Counted from the first letter of the stretch, positions 40,464-49,537 are shown. The stretch: 64,000 nucleotides of DNA from Methanobacterium sp. ERen5 (GCA_024167805.1 CP099988.1:1992001-2056000), one strand, 5' to 3'. Notes: generated by a model not told the origin, from the sequence alone. A program made the numbers and translations.

Positions 40464-40497
40464 AGGATCTGAATAATTTTCAGGTCCTGCTTTTTTT
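40464..40497 (+). terminator. Terminator at the right edge of the phage remnant
   Basis: Stem AGGATCTGA/TCAGGTCCT (one G-U pair in RNA), 7-base loop, then GC and seven T. Confidence 0.75.
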
Positions 40498-40580
40498 AAT
40501 TCCCACATTATCGAATGTTAAATAGTAAGTTATATAGCTATGATAAGATTAATTAGTATTAATTATTGGGGGAAAAATCA

Positions 40581-40925
40581 ATGTCTACTACTAGAATAAG
40601 AAAACCAAGAACAGAAAGAGAATATGAAGAAATTATTGATGAGCTTATAACTCAGGGATATAAAATACAAAATAGGGGTACTGCTTCTACAAAACTTATA
40701 AAAGCTTCTTATGGGAGTGTTATAGCACATATTATAATATTTGTATTTTTAGGATGGTGGACATTTTTAGTTGCAAATTTAATATATTTGGCTTATAATT
40801 ATGTTTCCAATTCTGATGAAGTACTTGTAAAACTCACTGAAACAACAGATAGATGTCCTAAATGCCAAGCAGAAATTTTATTACAAGACGTACATTGTTC
40901 AAATTGTGGTGCTAAACTAAAATAG
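40581..40925 (+). CDS. Membrane protein with C-terminal zinc ribbon
   Basis: 114 residues, ATG at 40581 chosen because GGGGGAAAAAT precedes it. N-terminal basic helical part (RIRKPRTEREYEEIIDELIT), two membrane segments around residues 45-75 (IAHIIIFVFLGWWTFLVANLI), then a zinc ribbon CPKCQAEILLQDVHCSNCG. A common archaeal layout; function unknown. Confidence 0.65.
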   Translation: MSTTRIRKPRTEREYEEIIDELITQGYKIQNRGTASTKLIKASYGSVIAHIIIFVFLGWWTFLVANLIYLAYNYVSNSDEVLVKLTETTDRCPKCQAEILLQDVHCSNCGAKLK

Positions 40926-41219
40926 TTAATATTAAATTATTTTTTTATTTATTGATAAATTTCAGTAATACTTTATTAGATCCTCACCCACTGTACAGTT
41001 GCACCAGGACCCAAAAGATCTTCTCTTCCAGGGAAAATTTACTAAGGAATATTAGATTTATTTTAATAAAATAAAGACTATCATAATGTTACCAAATTTT
41101 GTTTATAAAACTTAATTTACACAAATAGTAATACTATTATAAAAAATAATTTCCAAGAAAAATAGAGACAATTAATTAACATTACCCCTATTCTATTAAT
41201 TTGTAGAAGATTTGATCTA

Positions 41220-41728
41220 TTAATCCATTTTATATTTATCAATATTCAGGTCAATAGATTTAGTTTTATAAATTTTTTTATCAGCTGTTTTAAAAATTCC
41301 TGATACTTTTACAATACCCATATGTTCATTTTTAAATGCCAATGTTGCTAAAACTTCTGCACTTATAGAATAAAATACGGCTTGTCCTTCACCTAATATT
41401 TGAGGTAATTCCATTTGTTCAATATATTCTGCCATAAAATGGATTTGTTGGCCATTTTCATATGTTACGGATACCATTTTTTCTGAGATAACAATTGACT
41501 CATTATTAATACAAATACTTTTGTTTATAATAGGGACCGAACGAAAACTAGGATTATAAACACATAAGACAATTTTTTTATATCCTCATCATCAAACCAA
41601 ATATCGGGTTCTAATTTACGTCTATTGTTAAAATATGAAGTGAAAATTAAAATAAGTAAACTTATGATTGAAATAAATATAGCAATTAAAGAAATTATAT
41701 TATCTACAAACCATGAAGTTAAAGTCAT
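41220..41728 (-). CDS. Membrane-anchored protein, unknown (apparent frameshift at 41573-41579)
   Basis: About 169 residues: an N-terminal membrane helix (NIISLIAIFISIISLLILIF) then, after one added A in the seven at 41573, KKIVLCVYNPSFRSVPII and a soluble beta-rich domain ending IDLNIDKYKMD. No family recognised. The promoter region at 41733-41781 is duplicated at 44002. Confidence 0.55.
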
Positions 41729-41732
41729 AAAT

Positions 41733-41781
41733 CCCCATCACCAAATATGTAACAACTAATATATAAAATAGTATTATCATA
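41733..41781. repeat. 49-bp duplicated promoter-like sequence, copy A
   Basis: CCCCATCACC and GTAACAACTAATATATAAAATAGTATTAT are shared exactly with 44002-44050, differing mainly over six bases between them. On the minus strand it contains a TATA-like TTTATATA and a GGTGATGGGG ribosome-binding site close to the start at 41728. Confidence 0.75.
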
Positions 41782-41850
41782 TAGTAAATTATTGAAGCTT
41801 AATAATTGAATCTAAGAAAATTTTATTAATAATAAATTTATATTTATTTT

Positions 41851-42564
41851 ATGAATTTTCCTGAATGGTTTAATCAATTTTATTGGTGGGCTATTTTAAC
41901 ACTGATTATTTTATCCATAACAATTTGCAAAATTTTCACTGTTGGTTTAACTACTTCTCTGGATCTTTTAATGGTTTTAATATTATTTGCATTACTTTTA
42001 GTACCTATTTTTGATGAAATGGTGTTTTTTGGATTCAAATTTAAAAAAGAAATTGATTCCCTTAAAACTGATTTAACTTCACAAATTATTAATTTAAGGT
42101 CAGATATCCAAATGAATGTTAATCAGAATAGTATTATAAACGTTGGCCAAGTACCCTCAGATCAAGAATTACCAAAAATTGAGAAAAAAATTAACAACAC
42201 TATTGAAAATAACCCTGCATATACTGAATTTGAGAATGAAACAGGAAGCTTAATCACCGAAGTTTCAGATGATATTAAATTTTTATTTACAATTCGTTAT
42301 TTGATAGAAAAAGAAATAAGAGAAATTTACCAGTTAACTTCATTTGTAGAAGACAGTAGACATAATTCAATAAAAATATTAAAAGAACTTAAACAAAATG
42401 AAATTATTCCACCATATCTTGCTAATGCAATAAGAGAAGTTATCACAGTATGTAATCCTGCTATTCATGGAGAAGATGTTTCAAAAGTACAAATTAATTT
42501 TGTTAAAGAATTAGCACCTAAAATAATTCATTTATTAAGAATTTATAAAAATAAATATGAATAA
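41851..42564 (+). CDS. Two-helix membrane protein with helical (HEPN/DUF4145-like) domain
   Basis: 237 residues. Two N-terminal membrane helices (WWAILTLIILSITICKIF; LDLLMVLILFALLLVP), a coiled-coil (FKKEIDSLKTDLTSQIIN), and a C-terminal helical domain with NAIREVITVCNPAIHGED and a final helix LAPKIIHLLRIYK, a pattern like DUF4145/HEPN-type domains. The R-X4-H RNase motif is not clearly present. Ends 24 bases from the convergent HEPN-like gene. Confidence 0.55.
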   Translation: MNFPEWFNQFYWWAILTLIILSITICKIFTVGLTTSLDLLMVLILFALLLVPIFDEMVFFGFKFKKEIDSLKTDLTSQIINLRSDIQMNVNQNSIINVGQVPSDQELPKIEKKINNTIENNPAYTEFENETGSLITEVSDDIKFLFTIRYLIEKEIREIYQLTSFVEDSRHNSIKILKELKQNEIIPPYLANAIREVITVCNPAIHGEDVSKVQINFVKELAPKIIHLLRIYKNKYE

Positions 42565-42588
42565 TTAAAATATAGTTTAACTATCAAT

Positions 42589-43206
42589 TTATTCTTTGCC
42601 ATATTTACGCATAAACAAATTCACACCCTCTAACATTAAAGAGATGCGTTTTCTATCCTCAACTTCATTCCATTGCCCATGAGCAGCATGATTTCTTAAA
42701 CCACCCCAAGAAGTTATATCTTTCATATCTTGTTTACTAATCAAATCATTTTCTTTTAGCACCTTTCCATAACTATCAATACTTGGATTTTTATTAATTA
42801 AACACAACTCTGTTTCTTCCACCCAGTTCCTTAGAAATTCTTCTAGTGAAGCACCGATGATAACAGTTGGTGCTGCAGGATGTACTTTATTATCATTTAG
42901 CAATTTATTAGCTTGATCAAGGAAATCAGAAACAATATCAATTTGTGCTTGTCTTTCTAAAGAAATACCTTCTAAAAGTCCACTATTTATATAATTAATA
43001 AAGGAATTTAGGATTGGGATAATTTTATTCTTTATATTATCCTCATAATCTCCAAATTTAATTAATTTTGCTTGTTCATAGAATGTACTCTCCTTTCCAA
43101 CATGAATCCTTAAGAATTCAATAGCTTCTGGGAGACCTTCTTTAGCATTTTCTTGAGTATTTACTTTAATTCTTTCTGCTTGTCTAACTAACTCTTTAAC
43201 ATCCAT
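42589..43206 (-). CDS. HEPN-like protein with RNHAAH motif
   Basis: 205 residues, all helical. GLRNHAAHGQWNEVEDRKRI has Arg171-X4-His176, the catalytic pattern of HEPN ribonucleases, and IGASLEEFLRNWVEE is the helix before it. Such proteins act in abortive infection or as toxins, but many HEPN proteins are not toxic. A convergent gene with a related fold ends 24 bases away. Start ATG at 43206 with GGTGATTAA upstream. Confidence 0.65.
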   Translation of the reverse strand: MDVKELVRQAERIKVNTQENAKEGLPEAIEFLRIHVGKESTFYEQAKLIKFGDYEDNIKNKIIPILNSFINYINSGLLEGISLERQAQIDIVSDFLDQANKLLNDNKVHPAAPTVIIGASLEEFLRNWVEETELCLINKNPSIDSYGKVLKENDLISKQDMKDITSWGGLRNHAAHGQWNEVEDRKRISLMLEGVNLFMRKYGKE

Positions 43207-43357
43207 TTAATCACCATTAGTTGTAAATACATTATCGTATTGAATTTTACCTGAATTTGTTGATCAAATAAGTTAAGCACTTTACAATTATATTTTAAAC
43301 AAAGCCAAATGACCGAATTTATAATTTTCAAATAATAATAATAGCTATTACCAAATT

Positions 43358-43540
43358 TTAATAATTCTTATGGTCCATATTTGCATTTACCTGCTCATAT
43401 CCTACGGGCCAGGTCATAGGATATTCTAAGGCCACTATGGAATCTTGGTTAATGGAATAAGTAGTGATAACGGTGTTTATATTGTAAGCCGGGATAAATG
43501 ATCTGATTAATTTCAGATCCCCTATTATTGAATAATAGCA
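43358..43540 (-). pseudogene. Orphan coding fragment, 60 codons without start
   Basis: Reads without stops to TAA at 43358-43360: LIRSFIPAYNINTVITTYSI, QDSIVALEYPMTWPVGYEQV, then NANMDHKNY. It has good protein character and follows in frame after the TAA stops of the DUF5518 gene (43541-43546), with no start codon. It looks like the C-terminus of an unrelated lost gene. Family not recognised. Confidence 0.5.
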
Positions 43541-43543
43541 TTA

Positions 43544-43948
43544 TTATTCGGAGTTGATCGGATTTTGGTTTAGTTTGGATTTAATTAGATATGTTATAAT
43601 GCTCCCAATTGTTGATATGATCCCGCTTACGATAACAAAATACAAGAAAATTACTATTAAAACTTCTACTAATTGACCTTCATTAAGGCCAGATGATGGA
43701 GGATTTAGTATGGTTAATGTTAGAGCCATCAGCGAGATAATAATGCCTCCTAAAAACCCTGCAAGTAATCCATTGACTGCAGTATTATGTAGATTATCTT
43801 GAACCAAATAACCTGTTATTATTCCTCCAATAAAAAAGGCTGAAAAACCTATAGATTTTAATCCAATATTTGTTAGGAGTATGTACAACAATACAGCAGA
43901 AACAATTCCGATAACAATAAACTTCCAATTAATATTCAAATTAACCAC
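43544..43948 (-). CDS. DUF5518-like membrane protein
   Basis: 134 residues with four membrane helices (FIVIGIVSAVLLYILLT, FSAFFIGGIITGYLV, LLAGFLGGIIISLMALTL, VEVLIVIFLYFVIVSGI). The FIGGIITGYLV glycine pattern and length fit DUF5518, a family common in methanogens with no known function. The GGGAG ribosome-binding site is at about 43962. A promoter-like repeat copy lies at 44002-44050. Confidence 0.7.
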   Translation of the reverse strand: MVNLNINWKFIVIGIVSAVLLYILLTNIGLKSIGFSAFFIGGIITGYLVQDNLHNTAVNGLLAGFLGGIIISLMALTLTILNPPSSGLNEGQLVEVLIVIFLYFVIVSGIISTIGSIITYLIKSKLNQNPINSE

Positions 43949-44001
43949 ACTCTCCCAATTTTAATAATATATTGCAAAATGTAAGATTAAGAATAATAAT
44001 A

Positions 44002-44050
44002 CCCCATCACCCACTTTGTAACAACTAATATATAAAATAGTATTATTATG
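44002..44050. repeat. 49-bp duplicated promoter-like sequence, copy B
   Basis: Second copy of the sequence at 41733-41781; both face leftward membrane-protein genes. Here about 54 bases of extra leader lie between it and the gene start at 43948. Confidence 0.75.
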
Positions 44051-44104
44051 TGGTTTTTAGATATTCCTAATTATAAACGATCAATGATGCAAAATCTTAT
44101 AAAT

Positions 44105-44230
44105 GATGTAATTTTACATCATAAATAATGTAAAAAAACTTTCCCAATTAGTTATAGGTTTATCCAAATATATATCTTTATAAAAAGATATATAATGTAA
44201 TATTGTACTGTAAAAGATTTATTGTACAAT
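44105..44230. promoter_or_regulatory. Cluster of three palindromes upstream of the 44262 operon
   Basis: GATGTAA/TTACATC at 44105-44120, ATATATCT-N8-AGATATAT at 44170-44193 (same arms and spacing as the arsM palindrome) and ATTGTAC/GTACAAT at 44202-44230. The gene start with GGGGTGAT is at 44262. Such a dense set suggests tight repression. Confidence 0.6.
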
Positions 44231-44261
44231 TATATTCCTTATAAACTCAAGGGGTGATATT

Positions 44262-44726
44262 ATGGAACTGAGTGGAAAGGATTATCTAATTTTGTTATTA
44301 GGAGCAAATAAATATACTCCAATTAGGGGCAAGTTAGCATTACAAAAAGAAATGTTTTTAATGTCACAGGAATTAGATAAAACTGGTCAATTAAATGATC
44401 AATTGAAATTTGAGGGTTATCATTATGGACCCTATAGTAGAACTCTTGAAAAATGGTTGAAAGACCTTGAAAATGACCATATTATTAAATCTAGTTCAGA
44501 AGATACTAAAGTCTATGAATTGACAAATGAAGGAAAAATAAGATTCAAGGATATACTAAATTATCTTAATGAATCTAAAAATGACAATATATTCCATAAT
44601 ATCCATAAATTGAAAATTGGCTCTGAAAAGTTAGGATACAAAGGATTATTAAGGTATGTTTATTTTACTTATCCGGATTTTATCAAAAAATCTAAAATTA
44701 AAAATGAAGTTTTAGGTGGGAACTAA
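44262..44726 (+). CDS. Winged-helix-like protein (SocA/Panacea or YwgA-like)
   Basis: 154 residues starting MELSGKDYLILLLGANKYTP. The N-terminal KLALQKEMFLMSQEL and GYHYGPYSRTLEKWLKDLE segments resemble the Panacea/SocA and YwgA-type families, in which the GPYS motif is conserved. These proteins are often antitoxins or adaptors. Starts an operon: the next gene begins right after its stop (TAATTG). Confidence 0.55.
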   Translation: MELSGKDYLILLLGANKYTPIRGKLALQKEMFLMSQELDKTGQLNDQLKFEGYHYGPYSRTLEKWLKDLENDHIIKSSSEDTKVYELTNEGKIRFKDILNYLNESKNDNIFHNIHKLKIGSEKLGYKGLLRYVYFTYPDFIKKSKIKNEVLGGN

Positions 44727-45326
44727 TTGGATTCAAATATAATATCATTAATTCCCCCTATAGCAATTGTGTATAATATTTGTTTGGCTATTCTTCCCGG
44801 AATATTATTATCAATATTTGGAGATTTTAATATTCCTAAAGATATGGTTGAATTTAAAAAATTGTATGAAAATAAAATTGATAGAATTGAACAACATAAA
44901 CTTGGAGACGTTTCGAATAATTTCGAAAATGCTGTAGGAACTAGCACTAATCAGAATAATACTGCTGAAGAAGATGATAACTATTTAATGCAACTTGGAC
45001 ATTATAAAACATTATTTTCAACATTAAACGAATATAATCTAAAACAATTGGAACATGTTCAAGTATTAAAAAACTATGAATGTGTGAAACACTATCAAGA
45101 TAACTTTTACAAATTTTGGATGTTTACTCTATTTTTAGCTGTTTGTACTACGATTATAATCATTTTAAACAGTTGGTTAATATATTTATTAGTAATAGTA
45201 TTGTTTCCGTTTATTGAAGCTTTGAGATGTCTTTATAAATCAAAAAGTACTCAAAAACACATAAAAAAATGTGTTAATTCCATTGAAGAAGATTATAAAC
45301 AAGCAACATTCCTAACTTTTGAATAA
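44727..45326 (+). CDS. Membrane protein with three helices and coiled coil
   Basis: 199 residues, TTG start at 44727 directly after the previous stop, with GGTGGG 8 bases upstream. One N-terminal hydrophobic segment (IPPIAIVYNICLAILPGILL), a charged coiled-coil middle (EFKKLYENKIDRIEQHKLGD), and two C-terminal membrane helices (FWMFTLFLAVCTTIIIIL; YLLVIVLFPFI). Family not recognised. Translationally coupled to the preceding gene. Confidence 0.6.
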   Translation: MDSNIISLIPPIAIVYNICLAILPGILLSIFGDFNIPKDMVEFKKLYENKIDRIEQHKLGDVSNNFENAVGTSTNQNNTAEEDDNYLMQLGHYKTLFSTLNEYNLKQLEHVQVLKNYECVKHYQDNFYKFWMFTLFLAVCTTIIIILNSWLIYLLVIVLFPFIEALRCLYKSKSTQKHIKKCVNSIEEDYKQATFLTFE

Positions 45327-45335
45327 GGGGATTTC

Positions 45336-46504
45336 ATGAAAATAAAAAAATAAACTTAAATAATGTGGATGATATGGGATCTAGAGCCATATCCATTAAA
45401 ACTTCAGAAGGAATAATAGAAACACCTACAAGAAGTTTATCTGCATCTGAATTAATGAAACTTAAAGGTATACGTAATGAATCTGAAATACCAGCGTCTC
45501 CATTTGATGTAGCAGATGAACCATTTCCTTGGCAGATATATGAAGGTACCATTAAATATGATAGAAATACTGTTGATAATATGTTAAATTCATCTAATGG
45601 ACTTTCGGATAAAAAATCAACTATTAATTCTAAAATCAGTCCGGTTAACAGTTTATTAGGAGAGGGAGAATCAAAAAAGTTATTAAAAATGATATACCCA
45701 AAAGTGAAAGCTGATGATACATACACTGTGCAAGAAATAGGAATGTTGGCAGAAATACAATATGAATCTAATGTAGATATAATAGTACTTCCTGAGATCA
45801 AAGCAGGTTGCAAAGCAGATCAATTTAAAAATTCAATAAAAGAAGTTAGTAAATTATTGGATAATTTGGGCAATAAAAAACCAATAATGCCTGTTGTTCA
45901 TATAAATTGTGGATACCATGAATTTGAAAATAAAATAAATTACATATATGATAGTGGGTTTGGTATGGCAGGAATAATTTGTCATACCTATCATGTAAAA
46001 GCAGGGTTACATGTTCTCAGAGGCAAAATTCGAGAGCTTGAGAATTTTTGGATCCATGGTTTTGGAGCATGGAGAACTCGACGTAATTCCCAATTATATA
46101 ATCCTCACGCTGCTCAAGTATGGGGTATAGATTCTGTTGGAATAGGAGCTCAAGGAGGGGGAAGAAAGAAGAAGGATAATGATACTCAAGAAGCTATTTC
46201 TCAAAATGAAATACTTAGAGGTTATAATAGTGAAGATTGGGGAATGCATAGAGTAAATCCAACAGGAATAGAAGATGTTTTGTGCGATTGTGAAGGTTGC
46301 AAACATTATCATAGTTCCCTTAAAATAAAACAAAATGCTCTAGATGTACATGAAGCACTAAAATCTCATGAACAAAGTGTCATTGCAAGAGAAAGGATAA
46401 TTGAAGGTTCATATAAAGATTTTATTAAAGGAAAAAAACAAATAAAAGATTATTATGAGAATGAAATAGGAGATATTAACCAAAGTAGACTCAATGGATT
46501 TTAA
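45336..46504 (+). CDS. tRNA-guanine transglycosylase-like protein (apparent frameshift at 45344-45350)
   Basis: About 389 residues from ATG at 45336 (AAGGGG upstream) once one A is added to the seven at 45344. SRAISIKTSEGIIETPTRSL matches the N-terminal strand of TGT enzymes, IICHTYHVKAGL resembles the TGT active-site region, VWGIDSVGIG may hold the nucleophile Asp, and CDCEGCKHYH followed by a His 20-25 residues later (LKSHEQSV) matches the TGT zinc site. It is too divergent to be the tRNA archaeosine enzyme; relatives of this type include DpdA, which puts 7-deazaguanine into DNA. Last gene of the operon from 44262. Confidence 0.6.
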
Positions 46505-46538
46505 TTGAATTTATTATTTTGTTTGGATACTATTTAAA

Positions 46539-46922
46539 TCAAAAAGGGAATGTCTGCTGTATTGGAACTTTTTCCTTAATTGTAACTGGTTTTGTTTTAA
46601 CCACTGTAGGTGCATCATATAGAAATGCGTCAAGATAGGTTTGCTGTGGCCTTTCTGCTAATAACATGTTCATATTCTTATCAAGTATGTGTACACGTTC
46701 CATTATTTTAGGCCAGTAACTCATTAATTTCCACGTCTCAGTAGGATCCAATTTCAAAGCAATATCATTAACATAATTAACCTGGTTTATCATGGATCTG
46801 TAAACCCAACTAAACTCTTCTCTGGTAAAAACAATTACCTCTTCATTTTGCTCAAATTTATCAGGATTGGTTATATCTACAAATCGGCCCTTTGTTGTAC
46901 CTTCACTAAATCTCATTTTCAT
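46539..46922 (-). CDS. Small protein of unknown function
   Basis: About 127 residues; start uncertain (ATG at 46922 or 46916), upstream GGACGTG. Sequence KMRFSEGTTKGRFVDITNPD, then helices (WVYRSMINQVNYVNDIALKL), ending in a Pro/Thr/Lys-rich tail (VVKTKPVTIKEKVPIQ). No family recognised. Confidence 0.5.
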   Translation of the reverse strand: MKMRFSEGTTKGRFVDITNPDKFEQNEEVIVFTREEFSWVYRSMINQVNYVNDIALKLDPTETWKLMSYWPKIMERVHILDKNMNMLLAERPQQTYLDAFLYDAPTVVKTKPVTIKEKVPIQQTFPF

Positions 46923-46937
46923 CACGTCCAAGTACAA

Positions 46938-47242
46938 TTTTTGATATTTTAGTTTAACTTGTTTGAGCTAGAGTGCAGGTGAGAAATAATTAAAATTAAA
47001 TCATATACAGTGTTGTAATTAATTCTGATTATCTTAATTACAGTGTTTACTTACTGGGGATTTAAATCCAGTTACATATAAAATCTAAGCTTCATAATCT
47101 CTGTCTAATGGGAATTTCAATAGGTTCTAAATTAGAAAAAGGTACCATATCTTTTACAGTGAAAACAAGTGAATGAGAAGTTTAAAGAACCAGGAAAAGT
47201 AGCAAAGGATGGAAATAGATTGTATTCTGTTTCCAATTATTT
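46938..47242. other. Gap with a possible short coding remnant
   Basis: About 305 bases. On the plus strand 47108-47260 reads MGISIGSKLEKGTISFTV, then in another frame NEKFKEPGKVAKDGNRLYSV, both with protein character, but with no supported start or end. Probably a remnant. Confidence 0.3.
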
Positions 47243-47995
47243 TTATTTTACATCTAATATTTCCAATGCACCGATGATTTTGCCCTGAATATTTTTAATC
47301 AGAGAAGCACTGAAATTGAGTATGATCCCGTTGTAAACCTTTGGAATATAATCCTCTGCACTGCAGGAATCATCAGATATATCAATTTTTCCAGAGTATA
47401 GTTTATGCATCATCTGAAACTTACTATCCATTAACAAATCTGCCATGCAAGGTCTTTTACTATCATAAAATGATTGCCAATGATTATTAGTCCCAATTAT
47501 CTCATTTATAGGTGTTCCACTCAATTTTTCCATGGCTTTATTCCAAAATACTACTTCATGTTCGTTGTTTATAAAGAATAGTGGTAATGGTGTTTCCTGT
47601 ATTATTCCTTCCATTTTAGTTATTTTGTCATGTTTTTTAAGGGCCATATCAATGGTTAATGTTAGCTCCTGCTCATCGTAGGGTTTGAGTATATAACCGT
47701 AGGGATCAGTATCTTGGGCCCTTTCAATCAAGGACTTATTCTTGTAGGCAGTTAAAAAAATAATAGGTATGCTCAAATTTTTAATTTGTGAAGCGGCATG
47801 GATACCATCCATGTCACCTTTCAATGAAATATCCATTAATATGAGATCTGGAAGTAACTCTTTAGCAAATCGTATTGCATCTTCTCCAGTTGAAACGGTA
47901 AATGGAACCTCATAACCAACGGCATTTAAAACACGTTGAATATCTAAGGATATTATTTTATCATCTTCAACAACTAAAATTTTAGTATCTGACAT
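47243..47995 (-). CDS. Response regulator: receiver plus PAS domain
   Basis: 250 residues from ATG at 47995 (MSDTKILVVEDDKIIS). Receiver: acidic pocket EDD, phospho-acceptor Asp in LILMDISLKG, Thr in FLTAY, Lys in YILKPYDEQE. A PAS domain follows (IIQETPLPLFFINNEHEVVF, then VYNGIILNFSASLIKN), and no DNA-binding or HATPase domain. Typical methanogen partner of HisKA_2 kinases; candidate partner of the kinases in this window. Its CX-rich SCSAED loop could sense redox or bind a cofactor. Confidence 0.88.
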   Translation of the reverse strand: MSDTKILVVEDDKIISLDIQRVLNAVGYEVPFTVSTGEDAIRFAKELLPDLILMDISLKGDMDGIHAASQIKNLSIPIIFLTAYKNKSLIERAQDTDPYGYILKPYDEQELTLTIDMALKKHDKITKMEGIIQETPLPLFFINNEHEVVFWNKAMEKLSGTPINEIIGTNNHWQSFYDSKRPCMADLLMDSKFQMMHKLYSGKIDISDDSCSAEDYIPKVYNGIILNFSASLIKNIQGKIIGALEILDVK

Positions 47996-48386
47996 ATTAT
48001 CAAATCTCAAATAATTTATCAAAAATCCCCAATATTTTTAGTCCATAAAATATAATACAATACAATACTTAATTTAATTTGACAATGTTATAAACTTTGT
48101 TGAATAATCTGCAAAAAATATTAAATATATCATGATTTTTGTTAGGAATATATAAAACAAATTTCAGTATTGTATCAAAGGTTTACATAATATTATTGCT
48201 TAAAGTAATCTTCTTTTTATTAATTATTTTTAAATTTAACCATTGTTCAATGTTTATTGTTGTTTTATAGAATGTTAACTAACAAATAAACTGATAAACA
48301 CATTATATTTTATCATAACCATTATAACCTCTATATAAAAATCGCATTAGGTAAATATATATAAATTAAAACTCTATATTAATTAT
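47996..48386. other. Divergent intergenic region
   Basis: About 390 bases, strongly AT-rich, between divergent genes. TATA-like tracts only; nothing else recognised. Confidence 0.4.
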
Positions 48387-49186
48387 ATGAAAGTATTAGA
48401 TTGTGAATCATTTCATACTACTTTATTATCACTTGAATCTATAACTCAAGTAAAACAAGAGAATATCCTGAGTTTTTTGAATAATTTTGATATGGATGAT
48501 TTTTATTATAGAAACCCTCTCTATGGATCTGGAGATGAGTTACTTTTACTAAAATTTAAGAATGAATTTGACCCTGTAACTAGTTATGATCAATCAAACT
48601 GGTTTCATTTAACTAGATTATATAAAAATGATGATTTTAAAGCAGGAATTCTCCCTTTAGTAGATGTGGTCGAGGATAAATGGGATAAACTTTACAGTTT
48701 AATTTCAGACAAAATATCAATAGAGGAATGGGCAGATTTTAGAAGAAACATGGAAATGGGTACATTAGGACCTCATTCAAACTTGTACAAATTTCGCATG
48801 TCTAGCACAGATTTTAAAGGACCATATGCTATTTCAATAAAGGAAACTGCCTTTTTTCGGATCAAATTAGAAATCATGATTATCTTGCGGTGCCTGAAAT
48901 TATAAAGGACATATGTTTCTGCTTCGAACAGACATATGGATACGATCTTTTCAAGGAGTACACAAAAAATTCTGAACCCTGTATTGTCAAGTTCAAAGCA
49001 GAATATTCCCATCCTAATCTTATAGGAAAGGTGCTTTTCTACCTCTATCAAAGGGTACATGAAAAAGAGTTAAATTCTAATTGTAAATCCAATTACAATG
49101 CTAATGGAAATAAAATACCTCCAGAAGATATTTTAAAGGTCGAATATTTGAACATGGGTACTAAACTTGATGGTTCAGCTGTTTAA
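48387..49186 (+). CDS. Hypothetical protein (apparent frameshift at 48852-48857)
   Basis: About 266 residues with one T added to the six at 48852, which gives ETAFFSDQIRNHDYLAVPEI. Start MKVLDCESFHTTLL. Acidic; aromatic-rich N-terminal half (DMDDFYYRNPLYGSGDELLL), helices in the C-terminal half (PNLIGKVLFYLYQRVHEK). No membrane helix, no family recognised. Confidence 0.6.
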
Positions 49187-49537
49187 TCGAAGATTTAAAA
49201 TTGATAATAACAATACAAATGATCGTGGTTTGCTTGTTCAGTAAACCATGAGTACATTGGATGAATGCAACTGACATTATTTTTTAGATATATTTTTTCT
49301 TACTTTTTTTAATGCAATGATTATTTGCACATTTTGAACTGCAGTTAAATTTACCCATGGATCAAATTTTTGATGTTTTTAATCGTTGACATGTTTAACA
49401 AGTTCATAGTGGGATGCGGATCGATATGTATTTATTATCAGTTGGTATAATTCAAGTTTATACTGGATGTCTCTTCGTAAATGATGATCCATATCTAAAA
49501 TTTTTTTAGAATTAACAGAGGGGGTTTAAAATAACGA
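49187..49537. other. Intergenic region, promoter of the adhesin gene
   Basis: About 350 bases with no gene seen. It ends with an AGAGGGGG ribosome-binding site at 49517-49524. Confidence 0.4.

Larger units (their letters stand above)
35596..40497 (+). mobile_element. Phage/provirus remnant: tail-tip and lysis genes
   Basis: Consecutive rightward genes for a tail protein I-like product, a small protein, a tail-collar/fibre protein and three wall-lysis proteins. No integrase, terminase, capsid, portal or replication gene is present, and no att repeat was found, so this is the late-gene end of a pseudomurein-specific virus. The left edge is abrupt (reading frame opens just after a TAG at 35593). 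The right edge is a terminator hairpin at 40464-40497. Confidence 0.75.

Noticed and set aside
35506..40497. Complete integrated provirus with att sites
   Set aside because: No integrase or structural head genes, and no direct repeat at the two edges was found by eye.
43397..43424. Structured RNA hairpin (ATATCCTA/TAGGATAT)
   Set aside because: It falls within a good minus-strand coding fragment, so an RNA gene is not needed to explain it.
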